From assembly GCA_020205615.1 (NCBI GenBank), contig CM035170.1:35216123-35280122 (forward strand): a DNA stretch of 64,000 bases, written 5' to 3'. This DNA comes from Panax quinquefolius. Taxonomy: Eukaryota; Streptophyta; Magnoliopsida; Apiales; Araliaceae. Made by a program: the position numbers and the translations under genes. Positions 11,511 through 22,243 of the stretch are shown here, one piece after another. The notes below the pieces were generated by a model that did no database searches, had not been told where the DNA came from, and worked only from the letters and a program-made list of their open reading frames with translations. Numbering within the stretch: position 1 is the first letter of the stretch; every line of letters begins with the position of its first letter.

Positions 11511-13063
11511 AGGGACGGGAAAAGTTAATGATGTTGACAGCTCAGGAGAATTTAGTGTCGAAGATGGCTAAGATGGAATTGGAAATTAAATATCCGACAA
11601 AATCCGATGAGAAGTTATTCCAGATAAGAAACGATTCAACGTTGGTAGATAAAGTGAAGAATGCACAACTTCAGGATGAAGACTGCGAAAAGATAAAACA
11701 GAAAGTATTTGAAGGGAAGGAAAGCAAATTCAAAATCGATGCAGAAGGGTTACTTCGATTCGAAGGGAAAATTTGGGTGCCACCAGTACCGGAAGTTAAA
11801 GAGGAAATTCTGAGTGAAGCTCACAACTCAAGATATTCGATTCACCCTGGAAGTACGAAAATGTACCAGGATCTTAGACATCATTTTTGGTGGTCGAATA
11901 TGAAGAAGGATGTGGCTGCGTGTGTAGCGAAATGACTAACGTGTCAAAAAGTTAAAGCTGAACACCAAAGGCCTAGCGGATTATTGCAACCGTTGGAGAT
12001 ACCGGAATGGAAATGGGAGTATATCACAACGGATTTTGTGGTAGGTCTTCCAACGACTCAGCAAGGTTATGATGTCGTTTGGGTGATTGTTGATTGATTG
12101 ACGAAGTCGGCACACTTCTTACCAATCAAGATTAGATTTAACCTCGATCAATTGGCAAAACTATATGTTAAGGAAATTGTTTGAAGGCACGGTGTACCTG
12201 TGTCCATTGTATCAGACAGAGATCCACTTTTCACATCAAATTTCTGGAAACGATTACAAGAATGTTTGAGAACGCAACTAAGAATGAGCACAGCGTACCA
12301 TCCTCAAACAGACGGACAGAGTGAGAGAACCATCCTAGAGGACATGCTCAGATTATGTATTATGGATTTCAAGGGAAATTGGGACGATCATTTATCGTTG
12401 GTTGAATTTTCCTATAATAATAGTTATCACGCGAGTATTGGCATGCCACCTTATGAAGCGTTGCACGGCAGGAAATGCAAAACTCCTTTATGCTGGGATG
12501 AGGTAGGAGAACGTCAACTATTGGGTCCAGAGTTGGTACAACAAACCGTCAAAATCATCAAGGTCATTCGAGCAAGATTGATAGTTTCACAGGATAGACA
12601 AAAGAAATATGTCGATCAACACCGACAAAATTGGGAATTTGATGTTGGTATTTATGTCTTCTTGAAAGTATCTCCCTGGAAGGGGAACATTCATTTTGGC
12701 AAGAAGGGGAAATTAAGCCCTAGGTTTATAGGACCTTTTGAAGTGCTTCGACGTGTGGGTGAAGTGGCATACGAGGTAGCTTTACCTCCGGAATTGGTGC
12801 ATATCCATAATATTTCCCACGTCTCGGTGTTGAGACCATATAAGCCTGACTATAAACCTGTTATAGAATATGAGCCCTTAAAGTTTGAGAAAGACTTAAC
12901 ATATGAAGAAGTTCCTGTTCAAATTGTTGACAGAAAAGAGCAAGTACTGAGGAATAAGGTGATAGCTTCTGTTAAGGTAATCCGGAGGAACCATAATGTT
13001 GAGGAAGCTACGTGGGAACTTGAAAGCGCTATGATGAAAAATTTTCCTCACTTGCTTGCTTGA
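11511..13063 (+). pseudogene. Element B integrase with chromodomain-like C-terminus
   Basis: The zinc-binding N-terminus shows [20 protein letters not shown] with the first cysteine of the CC pair replaced by TGA (11936-11938). The catalytic core follows with [25 protein letters not shown] and [13 protein letters not shown], so the three acidic residues of the DDE triad are present. Further stops lie near 12094 and 12181. The C-terminus has the [20 protein letters not shown] block, then [17 protein letters not shown] and [18 protein letters not shown] ending in FPHLLA, the degenerate chromodomain type seen in Tekay/Del chromoviruses. That domain is thought to direct insertion to heterochromatin, which fits the nesting here. 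Confidence 0.92.
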
Positions 13064-13074
13064 TTTTGTATAGC

Positions 13075-13109
13075 GATTCTGGGGACAGAATCTTGTTAAG
13101 GAGGGAAGA
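13075..13109 (+). promoter_or_regulatory. Element B hairpin and first polypurine tract
   Basis: GATTCTG (13075-13081), loop GGGA, CAGAATC (13086-13092) form a perfect 7-bp stem. A purine run AAGGAGGGAAGAA follows and leads to TGTAACGA at 13111, the same bases with which the 3' LTR starts 62 bp later. This looks like a duplicate of the plus-strand primer module. Confidence 0.7.
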
Positions 13110-13136
13110 ATGTAACGAATAAATTTTTCGAGTTGT

Positions 13137-13172
13137 GATTCTGGGGACAGAATTCTTTTAAGGAGGGAAGGA
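13137..13172 (+). promoter_or_regulatory. Element B hairpin and second polypurine tract next to the 3' LTR
   Basis: Second copy of the module: GATTCTG-GGGA-CAGAATT, then AAGGAGGGAAGGA directly before the 3' LTR start TGTAACGATCG (13173). This copy defines the real LTR border, since the 5' LTR starts with the matching TGTAACAATCG. Confidence 0.8.
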
Positions 13173-16079
13173 TGTAACGATCGAGAAATTTATAATTTAA
13201 TTTAAATATTTATTGAATTAAATAAATATTTTAAATAATTTATTTATTGAGGAAAATAAATATTTGATGAATTATGGTGAATTAATTTAATAACTAAATT
13301 GATTAATGTTAATTAAATTGAATAATGATAATTTTATCTGAAGAATTTAATTTAAGGAAATAATTAAATTAAATCAATTGTTTAACATTTAAGAAAATAA
13401 TTAAATTAAATAAAATGTTGTTTTGATCTAATTTATTAACTAAATTAGATATATAAAGATTTATTAAGTATGTTACAATGGGAATTATAATTATTATAAT
13501 TATTATAATTATAAGTATGAGTTACTTAAATTAATTTAATGGTGTGACATGAAACTATATAATATAAAGATTATTAAAATAATCTAGTTTGGGGGTTAGG
13601 GGTGGCCAAACAAGGCCTTGTGGCCTTTGGCTTATTTTAACGTACGCCCATTGATTTTCTTAACTGATAACCACGATTATCAGTTGGGTTATTTCATACT
13701 TCGCGTCTTATTTTTCTCCTAAGGCTGAAGAGCAAAGTTGAGAGAGAGAGAGAGCTTGGAAGAAGAGAGAAAAAAACACAGAGAGAATTGCAAAGAGATT
13801 GAGGGTTTTGTTGTGGAAGGAATTGAAGCCACTACATATCAATTGCTTCAATAAACAAGGATTAAGGTATATTGTAGTTCTAATTTTTATGTTTTGAGTT
13901 CTTTATGAAAAGTTTCTGTAAAATATTAAGTCTCGGTGGATGATTATAAATATGTGTACATATAGTTTGGTAGAATCTGTTAGTCACCATATTTGAGTGT
14001 TATTGGAATAACCAAACATGTAAAATTGGATTGTAGGAGGGAATTGAAATAGCAGTGATATGTTCATATGATATGGCTTAGAAAGTAATAATTTAAGTGA
14101 TCAATTTGTATATTAAACTGTAAATTTGGTTTTGATTATGCTAGTCCATTAAGAAACGAAGATAATGTAGCTTGAACAAAGTGATTTGGTGAAGAATTGA
14201 AATCACAGTGTTCATTTTTCGGAAGAATGTCAAAATATTGAGTTTTATATGAAAATGAGAAATTTGAGAAATTAAACTAGTATAATTGTTGATTAAATTG
14301 TTCTATGTTGAGGAATATGTTGGCAAACATGTTTATTATAGTCTTATATCAATTGTTTGTGTTAATGTTATTGTTTAGTGGGTGAAATTCATATTTGTTG
14401 GGCTAAAGTCGGCTACTGTTCATAGCCGTCTATGTCTCTGTCTGTGCACCAACGCACATTTGCGTTGGTGCTAAACTAAAATCAGCTATTGTGCTACTGC
14501 GTTGTGAAGCTTGATGTGTTGTGTATGTACGGCAATGCTACCATATACAACGATCCGAGGCGATTATTTCTGCCTATTTGTAGGTCATGTGTAATGGACT
14601 TATGTTGGTTAAGCATGCATGTTAATGATGTTAAGACATAATATACACTATAATATCATATTGAAAGGTGTTGTAATACAAAGTTTAAAAGATTTTTAGG
14701 TGATTGTTAATTGAGTTATATAATGAAACTAAAAGTGATGTTTTTAAAAGTTAGAGATGAACGATTAAGTTATGTTGTATCGTAATGAGATTTCAGATTC
14801 GTTAAAGATGTTAACCAGCATGGTTAGGTGCTAAGTTAAGGTTATGACCTAAATGATGGTTTAAACCCTTAAAGCTAATATTCATACAACTAATTGTTAT
14901 TGCGATTACAATGATTTATGTAGGGTATTTGGAGAATATTTTACACTTGTATAGCTTACATACAAGGCAAGTTTCTAAACCTTGTCTTTTATATTGAGCA
15001 AGTTTCTTATCCTAGACTTTCATTGAGCAAGACTATTGATTCTATTCTTATGTATGATTGAATAAGCTCTTGTAACCTAATTCGTTACATCGAATGAGTT
15101 TCACATTCTCATTTCTTGTTATTATTATCCAAAACGTATATTGTTCTAACACATTGATTCAAAGGAGATTGTTCTAATTCTTTGAATATAGTACTTTGCA
15201 TGTGTATCATGTTTATTCAATTATATATTGTTGATATCCGATCTTTGACTTTGATAGCCTTGTTCAGTTATATATTCTTGTAGTAAACCTTCAAGAAATA
15301 AGTAAACTTTTATTGATTTCATTCATTTATAAGTGAATAAGTGTTCTAAAATTCTAGAAGCACTGATAATCTAGTTCCAAACTAAGCTTTCTTTAGTGCG
15401 GAAATTCTAAATTTAAACTGAGACAAACAACCCTAACATATGGGATTTTGTACGTGTAACGTTTAGATGTTTGTACACAATACATGGTACAAAGGGATGA
15501 CCCCCCTAAGTACGTGAAGAAGAGTCTGTATAGTCTAAATAATTGTTAAGGTTGAGGTAATAATACCTAAATACCGAAGACATAGTTTGTGGTCTTAAGA
15601 CCCTCAGATATTAAAGTTCGAACTTGTTTTCTATTTTTGATTCATAGAACAAGTTCATTATTATTCAATATTCGTTGTTCATTCTCATGTTTTTATTATT
15701 ACTACTCTTTATATCAGTGAGCAATTATTTGCTCACTCTTGTAATTAACACTGCAACTAAAGCTGAACGAGTCGATGAGCCATCTACTAGCAAAGGAAAG
15801 GCCAAGATGTCCAAGTGTTGAAGAGTTATTTAGAATTTATTTAAATGCATGATGTTATAAGACTTGTTTTCTTTTATGATGTTTTCCGCAAACTTATGTA
15901 ATAAATTAAGGTTAGATTACCTGGGATTGTTTATGAGATGATGCAACCCTTTAATGGGAGAGATTATTGTTTAAATTAAATATTGTTTTATCCTTTATTA
16001 TGGGTAGTTAGATGTAATTATTTTGACAGTGAGCACCAGATTCTAGGAAAATGAAGTACCTGGATTTGGGGTTGTCACA
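13173..16079 (+). mobile_element. Element B 3' LTR
   Basis: Begins TGTAACGATCGAG, ends GGTTGTCACA. Collinear with the 5' LTR, with scattered substitutions and one extra ATTATAATTATT repeat near 13500. Contains the R/U5 hairpin GTGAGCAATTATTTGCTCAC (15717-15736). Confidence 0.93.
14410..14588 (+). repeat. Hypervariable block with hairpin in the B 3' LTR
   Basis: Flanked by sequence nearly identical to the 5' LTR, but itself poorly alignable to 5628-5818. It contains a perfect inverted repeat with 11-bp arms, GCACCAACGCA-CATT-TGCGTTGGTGC (14446-14471), whose 5' LTR counterpart is eroded. Confidence 0.7.
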
Positions 16080-17365
16080 ACCACCTCCTGGACCTTACTG
16101 ACGTCAGCTCCGCACCGCAGCGCCACTATCCCTTTATGAACTCGCACCGCAACCCGAGCTCCAGTTTTTCCAAACTAATGTGGTGCTGCAGTGCCACCAA
16201 TAGGCTTATTGCTCGCGCCGCGACGCCACCTTCGGTGCCAAGGCAGAGAAAGTCTTGGTTTTACCTAGCGAAGGAAAGGAGGCGTATATAACAGAGGAGA
16301 GGCACTGCAAAAGATATCAGACATCGTATATCATATATTTTAGATTGCTTAGCTTAGTTTTAGTTTTCTTCTGTAATTTCTCTTCCTTTCCTTTAGTTAA
16401 TGTCTGTAAATATAGATTAGGTAGATTATAGAGAATTCTGGCATATCCTTGGAACGACAAGAGCAGTGAGTGACACGGATTGGAAAGCTTGATTTGAACG
16501 GAATGCGTGGAGATTGAAGGGCTTTGACAGAGTTTCCTCTTATCCATTTATTTCCTCTAATTTTGTATTCAATAAATGTTGTCTTTATTGGTACTTGTAT
16601 TTTGTTTAATAGCTATGAACTGAATATTGGCTCTAAGGTTATAATGGAACCCTTTATTATTTAAATTGATTGTCTAATCTCTTTGGTTGGAACCATAGAT
16701 TTGGTTTAATATATTTGTGCTTAATGATTCTCGCTAAGATATTAGCGATGATTTTGGTAATCTACATGATATCGACAGAAGAATTATAGATTTACACCTA
16801 AATATATTGGCATGTGATTGTGGGTTTTGACTGCATAAGTTGTGCGTAGAATAGACATATATCTGTGCGCCTTGTGCGACCTAATTGAGAACTTATGCTT
16901 AAATCCATGTTAAGATTAATTCGCATAGACATGTGTATGATTGCATCTAGCTTGGACGTTCTTTTCTGTTCTATTCCCTTTTGGGTGGATCTGGAGAGGA
17001 TATGTTTGTGCATACCTCGACAGAGGTGCATAAGCACATGTGCGTTCTCGGTCGAAAAATTGTCGTGACCATTTAGACCAAAGAGAGAAAGGTAGCTAGT
17101 TTGATGAAGCATAGCACGCTAGGTGTTCGACGGAATGCATGTGTGGGGGTGAAGTTGTGACCTTAGCTTATATTTTCTTCGATTACCATTCGTTATCCAT
17201 TTACTTGCTTCGTTAATTAGTTTTAACTAGATTAATCACACTTCTATTTACTGCTGTTCGAATAAGACTTTAGCGATACACAGTCGGTACTTGGTAAATA
17301 TTAGTCATAGTTCCTCGTGGGTACGACATTCAATTTATCACTGTATTACTTGTTAGACCGCGTAT
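16080..17365 (+). mobile_element. Element X, main fragment: Athila-like LTR
   Basis: Continues X after B. The first 160 bp hold four or five GC-rich imperfect copies of GCGCCGCGACGCCAC. A TATA candidate GTATATAAC lies at 16284-16292, followed by T-rich sequence and TTTTGTATTCAATAAATG (16563-16580), a possible polyadenylation region. It ends with TTCCTCGTGGGTACGAC (17311-17327) and TTACTTGTTAGACCGCGTAT, matching the end layout of the C LTR on the other strand, so X and C are related Athila-like LTRs. No ORF is credible. Confidence 0.65.
16284..16292 (+). promoter_or_regulatory. Putative TATA box of X LTR
   Basis: GTATATAAC in an otherwise GC-richer stretch, about 280 bp ahead of a polyadenylation-like AATAAA (16570-16575). 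Function inferred from position. Confidence 0.4.
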
Positions 17366-19118
17366 TGTTGGATAAAATCTAATTACGCACAACACGTAAG
17401 TATACGTGGTCAACAAGTAATAAAGTGAAAGTAGAGTATCGTTCCCACGAGGAATTGTTAAATAAAAATCACCAAGTACTAACCCGTAACCAACTCAATC
17501 TTATTTAAACGAATGAATTTCAATTTATAATTAATCTACTATTAAATTCCACTAGTTAAATTAAGATTACGGAGATTTAAGATCACAACTTCACTTATTG
17601 CTTCATTTAAGTTAACACACTTCTCATCAATTATTCTCTATCGTGAATTATTAATCAAGAATGCTAAAATAGATAAAACCACCTCTCGATGCGTAATACC
17701 CATGCTCACTTAAATCCACATATGATAGAATTAAGCAAGACACCCTAATTAACTAATCCACTATATCTCTATTTGAATTATAATTAAAAAGGATTTAAAG
17801 CACAAGTTCTCTATAAGATTACATATGGTGTAAAGGCATATCTCTATCCTAAACAAGAATCATGAATTCCATCTATGCAGAAATCACAAACACATGCTAT
17901 CATGATAAGATCTAAATCAATTCTTCATCTCTCGAGTTCATATAGATTATCACGGTAATTATTAGCTAGGCAATTAAGCAATTAAGTCCAAATCACAATA
18001 GACAATCCTCACGATATAACATAATAATTGATAGCGAAGCATATTAAAATAAACTACACAATAAGATCCATTGTAATCTCAAACAAAGAATTAGTTCATG
18101 ATTATTGAATTAAAACTAAGAATCCACAGTTGAATATTCATTAAAAGATAAAGATAGAAGAAGATAAGAAGATATAATCTATTGTCTGTAGATTTGAACT
18201 CCCTCCTTGCTCCTACTTTGAATCTTCAATGGTCTCCAAGTTGCTTCAATCTCCAAATCTAACAAGAACTAGTGTTTTGATCTAATTTACTCTAATCTAA
18301 TCTAATGGAATCTTTCAAAACTAGCCTATCTCTCCTCTCTTTTATGCCTCTCATCATGTATTTATAGTTCTAATGGATACCTTAGCAAGTTAGGCAACTA
18401 AGAATCCTATTCTAGCTCAAATTGGACATCAAATAACCCAATTCAGCTATTTTCCCGCCGACTTGCGTGCCCCGCGCTCTTCCTAGGCTATTTTGGGCGC
18501 GGCCCACGCTACTGTAGAAGAGGAACTGATGGACTAGCGCGCCCCTAGAGCGGTCCACGCTACTCTATTTTCTGCTGCAACGTCCTTTGGTAAAATAGGC
18601 ATAACGTTTGATCCGCTACGAGATACGGGGCTTGCCACCTATCAAATCGAAGATATCAACAAGATCTACAACTTTCATGCTTTGCGAATTGACAGAATCA
18701 GATCGGATCAAGATTGAAATCGAGCTCAAAGTAGATGCTATTTAAATGGCAAGCATGACAACTCTTAACTTTGATCTTGGTTGATAAAAAGGTCATAACT
18801 CTCGCATCCGAACTCCAATTAGGATAATTCAAGATGTTCCGGAAAGATAAGAAGTAGATCTACAATAAAATCCAAGTTCCAAGGCAAGAACATGCATCCC
18901 ACTTGGTGTTAAAAGCCCAGCAATCTTCCCTTCTTGCACTTATTTGCGTATTTTGGTCCAAAAGATGTCCGAATTGTTTTTCCTTGCTTCTTCATGCCAA
19001 TGTTATGTCATAGCTACAAAATAACATAAAATATATGAAAAGTAACTAATAAATATAGGTTTAAATAGCTAGTTCAAGTAATAGATATCGGATAAGTAGG
19101 TATAAAACCTACTTATCA
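17366..19118 (-). mobile_element. Element C 3' LTR
   Basis: In element orientation starts TGATAAGTAGG and ends TTTTATCCAACA. The first 28 bases form a perfect hairpin: GATAAGTAGG, loop TTTTATA, CCTACTTATC. A TATA candidate (reverse of GTATTTATAGT, 18358-18368) precedes the transcribed part. Around 18460-18580 there are GC-rich copies of the TAGCGCG motif that recur in the internal 3' region. Confidence 0.92.
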
Positions 19119-19137
19119 AATACCCCCAAACTTAAAT
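19119..19137 (-). promoter_or_regulatory. Element C polypurine tract
   Basis: On the minus strand ATTTAAGTTTGGGGGTATT sits directly before the 3' LTR. It is the expected plus-strand primer. Confidence 0.75.
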
Positions 19138-20403
19138 AGTTGCTTGTCCTCAAGCAAAAACACAAAATAACAATGCTATGTAATGCAACTAATCTACATG
19201 TCTACGAATCCAGTAGTAATGACAGAAATAAGTCTATTCAACCGGCCTTAGAGAAATCAAGTAAACACGATAATACATCATATCAAAACAAATCATTAAC
19301 TTCTCAATCAATCACCAAATCTTAGACTGTTATCACTGATATAGTGCGTGTGTGCTCCATAACAATGTTAACTGATAAAAAATCAAATTTAACACATAAT
19401 AAGTCTCTTCAAAGGCATCATACAATGTAAACTCAAGAAATCCAAAAATAAGCTAGATCCAACTAAAATTAAACAATCACCAATATCAAGGGTCAACATG
19501 AGATACTTATGCTTCATTTTTCATCTACGGGGGCATTTTGCTCTTATTTCCCATTTTATTCATTTTTTTCTTTTGAATGATGGATAGTGAGAGCGTTTTA
19601 CGCTCCATCTCATGCCTGTGTTTATGGGGAGTGCATTTCACGCTTCTTCTCGACCCACCATAGGACTCAATTTATTCAACTCAATATTATTTTTTTTCTT
19701 TTTTTTCCCTTTTTTTAGCTTATATACCCCAAATATTCTCCCAAACTTAGGTTCTTGTCTAACTTTAGCCATCACTACTTATTCTTGTCATTCTTTCATT
19801 TAAACTAGCATTATCCTTTAGAGTCCATTATGTATCAATTTAAACTCAATCAATCAACAAGTTGTTTTTACTGTGTTGTCCTTATTGTACCAGTTTCAAA
19901 TATAAAAAGACTCAATTCATAACAAGAAATCACATCAACGCTCTAATAATCCGTACTATACTTGTCTACCCAATTCCAATCTCAATATTGGCCAAAACAA
20001 ACTGTAAATATCAAACAGTTGGACTCATGCAAGATGTACTAAATGATATATAAACATAGTAAACTAACTAATATTTTTTTAATTTTTCAAAAAAAAAATT
20101 ATTTCAAGAAACTGAATGCAAAAACTAAATGTAACTATATGAACTACAATGTAAACAACCAATGTAAATAACTAACTATATGCAATACGACACTAAAATG
20201 CCCCCCAAACTTAAATTAGACATTGTTCTCAATGGCTGAAAATAGGAAAAATTAAAAGAGAGGACTTCCCTGAAAATACAGCATTTTCCTCCTTATCTGC
20301 TAAGTCTGGAAAATAGGCCAGACACATTGGAATAAATTTGGAACCACACTTGCGTTGGACTTGACTAACATTGGAAATAAACCACTTATAACGCTTTGGG
20401 ATT
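19138..20403 (-). other. Element C 3' non-coding region
   Basis: AT-rich sequence between the palindrome array and the polypurine tract, with long T runs at 19690-19720 and A runs near 20090. A second purine-rich stretch (reverse of CCCCCCAAACTTAAAT, 20201-20216) resembles the polypurine tract. Short ORFs here have no recognisable motif and are not called. Nothing else seen. Confidence 0.6.
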
Positions 20404-20730
20404 TTTTGAGCGGTAGCGACTGCTACCGGTATATCTTGAGAAAATGGCGCTACCTGCGCTAGGGAGATCAATAGTTCTTTGGCGTAGTAGCGCACCCCGC
20501 GTTGTGCCTATGTATTTGGTAGCGCGGTTCGTGCTACGAGTTCAGCATCATGGTGTAGCATTGGCATGCCCCGCTCATTATACATTGGATATAGGGTGTC
20601 CCGCGCTAGGAGATCGGTGAATTATGCGCCGTCACCATTTGGCATGTCGAGAAGTTACGGGGTAGTAAGCGCCCATTTATGTTTTGTGCTTTATGTAGCG
20701 CGGTCTGCGCTATGGGGGCAGTAGCTTAGT
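20404..20730 (-). repeat. GC-rich imperfect palindrome array in C 3' UTR
   Basis: About eight variants of TAGCGCGG..CGCGCTAC within 330 bp, for example CGGTAGC-GACT-GCTACCG (20411-20428, perfect 7-bp stem), TAGCGCGGTTCGTGCTACG near 20521 and TAGCGCGGTCTGCGCTATG near 20697. Spacing is irregular, so this is not a simple satellite. The surroundings are AT-rich. Confidence 0.75.
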
Positions 20731-20856
20731 GACTCTCTTTTTCTTGCCTTACCTGCGAGCATACCATTATGGAGTCATTATTCTTTGAAAACTAAATATT
20801 TGAGCTAGACTATAAACTAAAATATAAAGAATAAATAAGGAAGAAAAGGTTTAGAG

Positions 20857-20904
20857 CTTGGGTTGCCTCCCAATAAGCGCTTGATTTATAGTCCTTCAGC
20901 CAGA
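20857..20904 (-). other. Athila-type conserved block after the coding region
   Basis: Minus-strand GGCTGAAGGACTATAAA followed by GCGCTTATTGGGAGGCAACC. The same block occurs on the plus strand in L at 45828-45871. In Athila elements this lies at the end of pol, so C appears to descend from an Athila element that lost pol. Confidence 0.7.
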
Positions 20905-20920
20905 CTTTATCTGGTCAACG

Positions 20921-22102
20921 CTATCCAATTCCTCTTCGAAAGTTGAAGAATCCTCCATCCATCGGAAATAATATAGCTTTTGGTAGGTTCCCATTTGTGA
21001 TGGCCAATGCATCAAAGTCACCTAGCATGCTCTGATTTGGTATGCTCTTAATCAAGAACATCCCACAGCTAGGTGTTTTCTTCATTGTGTATGTGATCAC
21101 TTTGGGGAATGGAAGCTTGTCACATACAATGGGCTCTTTGTCTATCTTCTTTTTCTTGTCCCACCATAGATTCAAAATTGTACTCGCTTTTATGTCATCA
21201 AGAGCTTCGCCGACGACATGACTACCAAGTGCGCATGATTTTGCAAATCTGACTAACTCTTTGATCGTTGGTGGAGACCCATTTAGCTCTTTGTCGACCT
21301 CTATTTCATTATCCCCAATTGTCTCCACACTTTCGATATCTTGTGGCTCATCCAGTCGCAGATTTGGTTTGGGTTCTCCGTTCATTTCGTTAACCATGTC
21401 ATAAGGCCAAGTGTTTGGAGGAAGGTTGCTTACGGCTTTGGTCATTTGCTTTGTCGGATCCGTAAGATTTTGATTTGGCTTCGCTTGATTACTCATCTTC
21501 TCCTCATCTACTATGAACATGGACAATAATTCCCCCAGCCTTGAATTTTCTATTTCAGCCTCGGAAGCCATGTATTGAGGACCATTGGTTAAGGTAGTGA
21601 CTAGTTGTTCCATCCAATTATTAAAATTTTGGGTTGACAGCTCTTGGCTAATACTCATCTCCTCTAGGTTTTCTATGCCCTTCAATATTACATCCCTCAG
21701 ATTTGGCTTTTCTTCTTGTGGCAATGGAGGTGGACATGAAAATTCCGGTGTGTATGATGGATTTGGAGTGTAGTATTGGTCTTCATAAGTATCGCTCCGT
21801 GACGAATCCGCGTGATACCCCCAAACTTGATGAAAATTAGCATATGTTTAATCGTTGAGGTATTCACTACCGTGGTGTCCCGGCCCAAAACTAACGGTGC
21901 ATTGATGACTCGGATGATTACAAGCACAATAATTGTAATTAATTGCTATCCTTCGATTACGTTGGGCTGCAATAACGTCCAACCTCCTTGAAAGTGTCTC
22001 AAGTTGTGCTGATAATGTAGAAAATGCATTGAGACCATCAATCCCCGTTCCCCTTTGCTGAGTCATTCTCGTATACAACCATTGATAATTAAATTCCGCC
22101 AT
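20921..22102 (-). pseudogene. Element C single ORF, unknown product, with one in-frame stop
   Basis: Begins with ATG at 22102 (MAEFNYQWLYTRMTQQRG) about 120 bp after the primer site and runs in one frame to a stop at 20921 (ending FFNFRRGIG), about 393 codons. A single TAA near 21848-21850 (after EYLND) splits it; the frame continues with TYANFHQVWGYHADS. The N-terminal part has a region like a short coiled coil (LSAQLETLSRRLDVIAAQR), then CACNHPSHQC, which is not a CCHC knuckle. A middle Asn/Glu-rich part follows, and the end has PSCGMFLIKSIPNQSMLGDF. I see no protease, RT or integrase motif and do not recognise the family. Its gag-like position suggests an RNA-binding or particle role, but that is inference. 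Confidence 0.7.
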
Positions 22103-22219
22103 GATACCTGAAAAGAAAGAAATATAGAAAGAGAATTAAATAAAAAGAAGAAAAAAAAATATTTTTAAACTAAGATTAATTTAATTGAAGCTAATATTGT
22201 AAAAAATATATTAACTAAT

Positions 22220-22237
22220 TCCCCGGCAACGGCGCCA
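22220..22237 (-). other. Element C primer binding site (tRNA-Asp type)
   Basis: Minus strand TGGCGCCGTTGCCGGGGA lies six bases from the 5' LTR end. This is the primer sequence known from Athila-type elements, complementary to the 3' end of tRNA-Asp. Confidence 0.88.
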
Positions 22238-22243
22238 AAAACT

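Larger units (their letters stand above)
4405..16079 (+). mobile_element. Element B: complete Tekay/Del-type Ty3/gypsy retrotransposon, 11.7 kb
   Basis: Two near-identical LTRs of about 2.9 kb (4405-7309, 13173-16079) bracket a primer site, an extra upstream ORF, gag, protease, reverse transcriptase, RNase H, integrase and a degenerate chromodomain, in the Ty3/gypsy order. The flanking five bases are GCCAC (4400-4404) and ACCAC (16080-16084), a 4-of-5 match expected for an older target duplication. All coding parts are broken by stops and a few frameshifts. It inserted into X. Element E is a second copy of the same family in opposite orientation. Confidence 0.93.

Noticed and set aside
22220..22237. 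tRNA gene candidate
   Set aside because: Only 18 bases match a tRNA-Asp 3' end complement; it is a primer binding site, with no cloverleaf around it.
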